DNA of 9,262 bases from Bacteroides sp. (GTDB lineage: Bacteria; Bacteroidota; Bacteroidia; Bacteroidales; Bacteroidaceae), in contig DXOJ01000801.1 of NCBI GenBank assembly GCA_019412865.1, forward strand, positions 1-9,262. The letters are read 5' to 3'. Under the pieces are notes generated by a model. The model had not been told where the DNA came from and did no database searches. It saw only the letters and a program-made list of their open reading frames with translations. Positions 1 through 4,751 of the stretch are shown in pieces. Both the position numbers and the translations under genes were made by a program. The stretch's first letter is position 1; each line of letters starts with the position of its first letter.

Positions 1-19
1 AAAATATTTATCAAAACTT

Positions 20-568
20 TTACAGGATAATGATTTTTAATGCGTCTGCCCTGTTAAAAGGAATATTGATACAGATAGCCATGATAGCTGCCACGGACAA
101 TGCTTTGGTCGTTGTTATCCCTACCAGAAAAGACCGGAAAGCTAAAAAAGGAAATGAGAATAACAAACCGAAGCTACGCCAATCCAGATAATGAATCACC
201 GCCCGGAAAATCTCATCCGAAGTTATCAACCGGCGCAGGATCAAGGAAGAAGCCAAATGGAGCAATAGGCAAAGAATGACTGCCATACCCGACAGGAAAT
301 ATAATCCCTGAAAAAATGTACGTCCTGTCTCTTTATAATGTTGTTCCCCATTTCTCCGGGCAATCATTACCTGCAGCCCGATGCTGAATCCGAAGCCCAA
401 CATATAAACAGCCAAATAATAGATTCCGGCAAGCGCGGAAGCTCCCAGTTCGACTTCTCCCACATGCCCCAGGAAAATAGCGTCGGTAATATTGATTAAT
501 TGTTCCATTAGAATGCTCATCATCACAGGAAAGTTGATGAGCCATATTTGCTTATATGTATAATTCAT
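20..568 (-). pseudogene. MATE-family multidrug efflux transporter, truncated N-terminal fragment
   Basis: This is the N-terminal part of a MATE (multidrug and toxin extrusion) inner-membrane antiporter, which exports drugs or metabolites using a Na+ or H+ gradient. The reading frame begins at the ATG complementary to 566-568 and gives 182 residues, against roughly 440-460 for the family. Hydrophobic segments lie near residues 8-34, 44-70, 85-113, 131-152 and 157-171. The family-like stretch ITDAIFLGHVGEVELGA (27-43), with the usual following AGIYYLA and the ITTTKALSVAA loop, is well preserved. Similarity stops after INIPFN (Asn172, codon 53-55). The last ten residues, RADALKIIIL, do not resemble the expected next transmembrane helix, and a TAA follows at 20-22. 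Neither other frame of that strand restores a MATE-like sequence over the 52 bases available, so a single-base frameshift is unlikely. An insertion, deletion or inversion breakpoint near 52 is the better reading. A five-helix fragment is unlikely to transport. Confidence 0.82.
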
Positions 569-659
569 TGCTCAACTTAAAAATAATACGATACGGTATA
601 CCACATCATAGCAGCACACAGTTCCGTAAATTTATAAAAATGGATATAAAACTCTTTGG

Positions 660-730
660 CAGGCGAGTAGTTGCCTGTCGGATAGCTGAATAGCCCTGTT
701 AGAAATGATGCTATTCGTTGAGCTTAGCTA
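660..730 (+). other. Potential structured RNA or leader: two adjacent hairpins
   Basis: CAGGC at 660-664 pairs with GCCTG at 673-677, an 8-nt loop. Immediately after, AGCTGAATAGC at 684-694 can pair with GCTATTC at 710-716 and AGCT at 721-724. That makes an 11-bp stem with a 4-nt bulge (GTTG, 717-720) and a 15-nt loop. No T-run follows either stem, so they are not typical intrinsic terminators. The segment could be a small RNA, a 5' leader, a remnant of a lost element, or chance pairing in AT-rich DNA. The strand is arbitrary because both strands can fold. Confidence 0.3.
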
Positions 731-747
731 GATACAGAGTTTCATAA

Positions 748-930
748 ATGGACGAATATTACTGGTTTATCAATCAATTACGCAACAAAGATAAGAAATC
801 TTATTTTCATATCCCAATGTGGTATGGTATTAGCAGATTACTTATAGTAAAGAAATGTATTAAAAACATTGATTGCAACATTAACAGATTGATTTATACA
901 GATATACCATATTCTAAAGCTAAGGAATGA
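748..930 (+). CDS. Doubtful small open reading frame (60 aa)
   Basis: An ATG-initiated frame of 60 codons in the AT-rich gap, ending 77 bases before the aspartokinase-like gene. The predicted peptide is basic and aromatic-rich (MDEYYWFINQLRNK at the start). It has no signal peptide, clear membrane helix or motif I recognise. Codon choice simply follows the AT richness of the gap, and there is no purine-rich ribosome-binding segment directly upstream. It could be a remnant of a larger gene or a chance frame. It is listed only because it is the one frame of any size in the gap. Confidence 0.15.
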   Translation: MDEYYWFINQLRNKDKKSYFHIPMWYGISRLLIVKKCIKNIDCNINRLIYTDIPYSKAKE

Positions 931-945
931 TTCTTAAATATCTTT

Positions 946-980
946 CTCTTTTGAAAAAAGGCATATCATTTTGAAAAGAG
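946..980. promoter_or_regulatory. Imperfect palindrome upstream of the aspartokinase-like gene
   Basis: CTCTTTT at 946-952 is the exact inverse complement of AAAAGAG at 974-980. After a single G/G mismatch (953/973), AAAA at 954-957 pairs with TTTT at 969-972, leaving an 11-base centre. The centre lies about 45 bases before the ATG at 1008. TCATTTTG (966-973) inside it is one base off the Bacteroides -7 consensus, so the palindrome would overlap the promoter. This is a plausible operator or attenuating hairpin, but the low-complexity A/T arms make chance a real alternative. Confidence 0.3.
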
Positions 981-1007
981 TAGTAACCAATAAATAACCA
1001 GATAACA

Positions 1008-2321
1008 ATGAAAGTTTGTAAATTCGAGAAAATTAAAGATGAGGATGAAATGAAGCAAGTAATCAATTGTATTCAGAAAGAACATCCTTATGTAGCTGTA
1101 GTCCCTATATTGGCACAATTACAGGAGTGGTTACAGGCTATTTCCAGCAGTTGGTTTCACGAAGAAGATGAAGCTTCTCATGCCACAGTCAATGCCATCG
1201 AAGCATATTGCTGTACCCTTGCCAATCATCTCATTACAGATTCGCACTTAAATCAGGAAATTAAGAACCGGATTCTGGAGTGCATAAAGAAAATACATAT
1301 ACTTGTAGAAGACAAAGCAGATTTGCTGATTGATAAAATGATAAAAGCGGAAATATACGGATTATCCAGCGATTTATTCACTTATTGCTTACGTCAACAG
1401 GGTCTTCGTGCCCAAACATTAGATACCGGCAAACTTATACAGATCAACCTGGAAAGAAAGCCGGACATCCCATATATTCAGGAATCTATCCAACAATACA
1501 TTGACGAGAACCGGAATGTAGATATTTTTATCGCCCCACTTTCCATTTGCAGGAATGTGTATGGTGAAATAGACTTCATGAGCGAACAACGCAATGATTA
1601 CTATGCAACAGTGCTTGCCACCCTATTCAAAGCGGACGAAATACTGTTATCCACCCCTATCAACCATATCTACGCAAACCGGAATTGTCTGCGAGAACAA
1701 CATTCACTAACTTACATAGAAGCCGAACAACTGATTAACAGCGGAGTACACCTGCTCTACGCAGATTGTATCACCCTTGCGGCACGCTCTAATATAGTTA
1801 TCCGCCTAACCGATACACACGATCTGTCAACAGAACGCCTCTATATATCTTCCCATGACACAGGCAACAGTGTCAAGGCCATTCTCTCACAGGATTCGGC
1901 TACCTTTGTACGTTTTACCTCATTGAATGTATTGCCCGGATATTTGTTTATGGGTAAGATATTGGAAGTTATCAACAAATATCAAATCAATGTCATCTCA
2001 ATGGCCTCATCCAATGTATCCATCTCGATGATGCTGACAGCCAGCCGGGACACCCTGCGAATCATTGAAAGGGAACTACACAAATATGCCGAAATGGTTA
2101 TGGACGAAAATATGTCTGTAATACATATCATCGGCTCCCTTCATTGGGAACGCACACAAGTAGAAAGTCATATTATGGATACTATCAAAGATATCCCCGT
2201 ATCTCTCATTTCTTATGGAGGAAGCGATCATTGTTTCACACTATCTGTACATACCACAGATAAAAACAGACTGATTAGTTCGCTATCCAGACAATTTTTC
2301 GAGAGTCAGTGCGCAGCCTGA
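1008..2321 (+). CDS. Aspartate-kinase-like protein with degenerate catalytic domain and C-terminal ACT domains
   Basis: The 437-residue product has the length and layout of a monofunctional aspartate kinase: an amino-acid-kinase fold (about 1-270), then paired ACT regulatory domains (about 310-437). Family landmarks are still traceable. MKVCKF aligns with the family's MKVLKF start. ICRNVYGEIDF (180-190) matches the substrate-loop region. IPVSLISYGGSD (396-407) is the typical second-ACT motif. The catalytic signatures are gone, however: KFGGTS is KFEKIK (5-10), the RGGSDYTA loop is EQRNDYYA (193-200), and the nucleotide-site WTDIDG is STPINH (215-220). The known enzyme phosphorylates aspartate to start lysine, threonine and methionine synthesis. 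I infer that this copy cannot do so and may be a regulator, an amino-acid sensor or a binding partner. The frame is intact, so selection has probably kept it. It is followed 52 bases later by a ProC gene on the same strand, suggesting co-transcription. An A-rich stretch precedes the ATG. Confidence 0.8.
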   Translation: MKVCKFEKIKDEDEMKQVINCIQKEHPYVAVVPILAQLQEWLQAISSSWFHEEDEASHATVNAIEAYCCTLANHLITDSHLNQEIKNRILECIKKIHILVEDKADLLIDKMIKAEIYGLSSDLFTYCLRQQGLRAQTLDTGKLIQINLERKPDIPYIQESIQQYIDENRNVDIFIAPLSICRNVYGEIDFMSEQRNDYYATVLATLFKADEILLSTPINHIYANRNCLREQHSLTYIEAEQLINSGVHLLYADCITLAARSNIVIRLTDTHDLSTERLYISSHDTGNSVKAILSQDSATFVRFTSLNVLPGYLFMGKILEVINKYQINVISMASSNVSISMMLTASRDTLRIIERELHKYAEMVMDENMSVIHIIGSLHWERTQVESHIMDTIKDIPVSLISYGGSDHCFTLSVHTTDKNRLISSLSRQFFESQCAA

Positions 2322-2373
2322 TTCAAAGCCGGATAAAAAGAGACATCTGAAAGCCAAATAAAAAAATAAAGAG

Positions 2374-3189
2374 ATGAAAATAGCTATTATAGGAGCCGGA
2401 CACATAGGGAGTGCAATCGTCACTTGTCTGGCGCAAGGACATCTTTACAATGAGAAAGACATTATTGTCTCCAATCCAAACATTGATAAACTGGAGAGAC
2501 TGCAAGAACATTTCCCTGCAATACACATAACGACCGATAACCAACAAGCCATATCGGAAGCCGAAGTAATCGTCCTCGCCATCAATCCCTGGAAAGTAGA
2601 TGAAGTATTGTCCCCTCTACGTTTCTCGCGTACACAAATCCTCGTATCTCTTGTGTCCGGAGTATGTATCTCCCACCTGGCTCATTTGACAGAAGCCGAG
2701 ATGCCTATCTTTCGGGCAGTTCCCAATATGGCCATTACAGAACGTTCCAGCCTCACTTTGATAGCTTCCCGCGGAACCGATAAAGAATATCAGCAATTAA
2801 TAAAACAGATATTTGAAGAAGGAGGAAAATGCCTGTTCCTGCAAGAGAAACAACTAGATACCACTTCCGCATTAACCTCCAGCGGAATAGCTTTCGCCTT
2901 AAAATATATGCAAGCGGTTATGCGGGCAGGGATTGAGCTAGGAATTCCCGGCAAGGATGCCATGCAAATGGCAGCGTATAGCATGGAAGGAGCGACAGAA
3001 CTGATTCTGAATCATAACACTCATCCATTGCTGGAAATAGAGAAAGTAACCACTCCGGGCGGAACCACTATAAAAGGATTGAACGAACTGGAGCACAAAG
3101 GCTTCACTTCTTCTATTATTCAAGCCATCAAAAGCAGTGCCACAACTTTGATTGACAAAGAGGAAGAAGATGCAAAAAATTTCCGATAG
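2374..3189 (+). CDS. proC: Pyrroline-5-carboxylate reductase (ProC family)
   Basis: ProC reduces 1-pyrroline-5-carboxylate to L-proline with NAD(P)H in the cytoplasm, the last step of proline synthesis. The 271-residue length fits the family. An N-terminal Rossmann motif GAGHIG (7-12) follows the strand MKIAII. The signature TTPGGTTIKGLNELEHKGF (226-244) marks the C-terminal helical dimerisation domain. The middle RAVPNMA (114-120) is a diverged form of the usual MPNTP/IPNTA segment, and SSGIAF (169-174) replaces the usual GSGPAY. The second change partly reflects a Bacteroidetes habit, as far as I recall the group's sequences. The drift leaves open that this is a second ProC paralogue with another cyclic imine as substrate. 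An A-rich stretch with AAAGAG sits just before the ATG. It lies 52 bases after the aspartokinase-like gene, with no terminator between them, and converges on the sigma-54 regulator. Confidence 0.88.
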   Translation: MKIAIIGAGHIGSAIVTCLAQGHLYNEKDIIVSNPNIDKLERLQEHFPAIHITTDNQQAISEAEVIVLAINPWKVDEVLSPLRFSRTQILVSLVSGVCISHLAHLTEAEMPIFRAVPNMAITERSSLTLIASRGTDKEYQQLIKQIFEEGGKCLFLQEKQLDTTSALTSSGIAFALKYMQAVMRAGIELGIPGKDAMQMAAYSMEGATELILNHNTHPLLEIEKVTTPGGTTIKGLNELEHKGFTSSIIQAIKSSATTLIDKEEEDAKNFR

Positions 3190-3209
3190 TCCTTATGGTA
3201 TGGTTTCTC

Positions 3210-3267
3210 AAGTCCTTTTTGCCTATTTTGAAATGCTATATATCCCAAAGCCAGCATAAAAGGACTT
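3210..3267. terminator. Inverted repeat between convergent genes, possible shared terminator
   Basis: AAGTCCTTTT at 3210-3219 and AAAAGGACTT at 3258-3267 form a perfect 10-bp inverted repeat. Nested inside it, ATGCT at 3233-3237 pairs with AGCAT at 3253-3257. It sits 20 bases after the proC stop and 14 bases before the end of the convergent regulator gene, the usual place for a bidirectional terminator. No clean T-run follows on either strand, and the span between the outer arms is long (38 bases). Termination is therefore an inference from position and symmetry. Confidence 0.45.
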
Positions 3268-3281
3268 AAGAAAATGTATGC

Positions 3282-4622
3282 TTAGATTTTATATTCCTCT
3301 ATCTTCCGGTACAGGGTGGTAAGTCCGATTTTCAACAAACGGGCAGCTTCCGTTTTATTCCCCTTTGTATATTCCAAAACACGTGCAATATGTCTGCGTT
3401 CCATTGCGGCCAACTCAAAACTGCCTACACTATCATCCGAACATTCATAATGAGTGTTTTGGATTTCCAAAGGAAGATCACAAATATCCAGTCGCCCCCC
3501 TTCACACACAATCAGGCTACGCTCAATCACATTTCTCAATTCACGGATGTTCCCTTTCCACGGCTGTTGTTCCAGCGCTTCCAGAAAAGCGGGAGTCATC
3601 TCATTGATGGCATACGAAAGTTTTTCGGAGAAACTTTTGGCAAAAGCAGTTGCAAGAATTCTGATATCACCGGTACGTTCACGAAGCGAAGGAAGATGCA
3701 CCTGAAAAACCGAAAGACGATAAAACAAGTCTTCACGGAAATGTCCTGCTTTGATCTCCTCCTGCAGGTTGCGGTTGGTAGCAGCAATGATACGCACATT
3801 GACTCTTGTCGGCTTGGTATCACCGATCTTTATATATTCTCCTGTTTCAAGGATACGCAGTAACTTTGCCTGCAATTCGAAAGCCATCTCTCCGATTTCA
3901 TCCAGAAAGATCGTTCCGTTATTAGCTTCTTCAAAAAGTCCTTTCTTATCCTTCAGCGCACCGGTAAACGAGCCAGCCTTATGCCCGAACATCTCGCTTT
4001 CGAGCAGTTCTTTACTGAAAGACGAACAGTTGACCGCCACAAAATTCTGTTTGCTCCGTTTACTACTATAATGTATAGCTTGCGCAAAGACTTCCTTTCC
4101 TGTTCCTGTTTCCCCCGTCAGTAATACGGGAACATCTGTCACAGACACTTTCTGCGCCAGAGATACAGCCTCTTTCAACACCTTTGACTCACCCAGAATA
4201 GAATCGAACGAGTACATCTGCCCGACTTTCTTTTCCAGTTTTTCCAAACGGACATTCATCTTTGCTTTCTCCACGGCACGGCTGATTAAAGGAATAATCT
4301 TGTTATTATCATCTCCTTTCGTTATATAATCAAATGCACCGTTTTTAATAGCCTGCACCCCGTCGGGAATATTGCCGTGAGCAGTAAGAAGAATCACCTC
4401 TACATTGGGAGCTATTTTCTTGATGTTCAACACCAGATCTACTCCGTTTCCATCAGGAAGAAAAACATCGCATAAAGCTACGTCGGGCGATTGAATTTCC
4501 AGTTGTTTGAGGGCAGCTTTGCAATCACCTGCCTGACACACTTCATAGCCCTCAAGTTCCAGCATACGAGCTAAAAGGCTGCGGATCTGGACTTCATCGT
4601 CAATAATAAGAATTTTACTCAT
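3282..4622 (-). CDS. Sigma-54-dependent response regulator, NtrC family
   Basis: A 446-residue cytoplasmic activator with the standard three parts. The receiver domain (1-120) has acidic Asp8/Asp9, phospho-acceptor Asp52 in LCDVFLPDGNG, Thr80 and Lys102. The AAA+ domain (about 140-370) has Walker A GETGTGKE (170-177), Walker B GTIFLDEIGE (236-245) and the arginine-rich FREDLFYRLSVF segment. A Fis-type helix-turn-helix (about 405-446) has GNKTEAARLLKIGLTTLYRK. Family members use ATP hydrolysis to open RNA polymerase carrying sigma-54 at -24/-12 promoters after phosphorylation by a sensor kinase. The sigma-54-contact loop reads GSFTGA (217-222) instead of GAFTGA. No histidine kinase gene lies beside it in this window, so its input is unknown. 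It is divergent from the sulfur-transfer fusion gene, with 129 bases between start codons, which makes that gene a possible target, but no TGGCAC-N5-TTGC promoter was found there. Confidence 0.95.
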   Translation of the reverse strand: MSKILIIDDEVQIRSLLARMLELEGYEVCQAGDCKAALKQLEIQSPDVALCDVFLPDGNGVDLVLNIKKIAPNVEVILLTAHGNIPDGVQAIKNGAFDYITKGDDNNKIIPLISRAVEKAKMNVRLEKLEKKVGQMYSFDSILGESKVLKEAVSLAQKVSVTDVPVLLTGETGTGKEVFAQAIHYSSKRSKQNFVAVNCSSFSKELLESEMFGHKAGSFTGALKDKKGLFEEANNGTIFLDEIGEMAFELQAKLLRILETGEYIKIGDTKPTRVNVRIIAATNRNLQEEIKAGHFREDLFYRLSVFQVHLPSLRERTGDIRILATAFAKSFSEKLSYAINEMTPAFLEALEQQPWKGNIRELRNVIERSLIVCEGGRLDICDLPLEIQNTHYECSDDSVGSFELAAMERRHIARVLEYTKGNKTEAARLLKIGLTTLYRKIEEYKI

Positions 4623-4665
4623 ACAATTTATCTACATTAAATAGAAGAATGAAAAACAGGGTGCG

Positions 4666-4673
4666 CAAATATA
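4666..4673 (-). promoter_or_regulatory. Candidate -7 promoter element for the sigma-54 regulator gene
   Basis: Read on the minus strand, this is TATATTTG, an exact match to the Bacteroides primary-sigma -7 element TAnnTTTG. It lies about 44 bases before the regulator's ATG (4620-4622), giving a leader of roughly 37 nt. No exact TTTG -33 element is seen about 20 bases further upstream, so the call rests on the -7 match and its position. Confidence 0.45.
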
Positions 4674-4707
4674 GTTTTTTTATCTGAATCCATGAACATT
4701 TCTTCGA

Positions 4708-4716
4708 TACAGTTTG
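4708..4716 (+). promoter_or_regulatory. Weak candidate -7 element for the sulfur-transfer fusion gene
   Basis: TACAGTTTG resembles TAnnTTTG with one extra spacer base. It would place a transcription start near 4723, about 30 bases before the ATG at 4752. If real, it would also rule out the in-frame upstream ATG at 4692, which would lie outside the transcript. No matching -33 element was found. Confidence 0.2.
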
Positions 4717-4751
4717 TTATTTCCGCAGGAAACTATTTACGCTATAAACAG

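Larger units (their letters stand above)
569..1007. other. Intergenic region, AT-rich, with structured segments
   Basis: This 439-base gap separates the divergent transporter fragment from the aspartokinase-like gene. No recognisable RNA family or confident protein gene was seen. It holds paired inverted repeats at 660-730, a doubtful 60-codon frame at 748-930, and an imperfect palindrome at 946-980 just before the downstream start codon. TAAATTTA at 627-634 is one base from the Bacteroides -7 element TAnnTTTG and would start a transcript just before the structured segment. No TTTG (-33) element was found at the right distance, so this promoter is only a suggestion. Confidence 0.6.

Noticed and set aside
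657..675. Resemblance to a sigma-54 -24/-12 promoter (TGGCAG then TTGCC).
   Set aside because: The GG-to-GC spacing is 13 bases, not the required 10, and the match is better explained by the CAGGC/GCCTG hairpin.
3390..3863. A 157-codon plus-strand frame antisense to the sigma-54 regulator.
   Set aside because: It lies wholly inside a gene with full-length, motif-rich protein similarity, and its product has no recognisable features.
4692..4751. In-frame upstream ATG adding 20 residues to the sulfur-transfer fusion.
   Set aside because: The added residues precede the canonical N-terminal MKIIIIGG FAD-binding strand, do not look like a signal peptide, and the stretch overlaps the likely promoter region.
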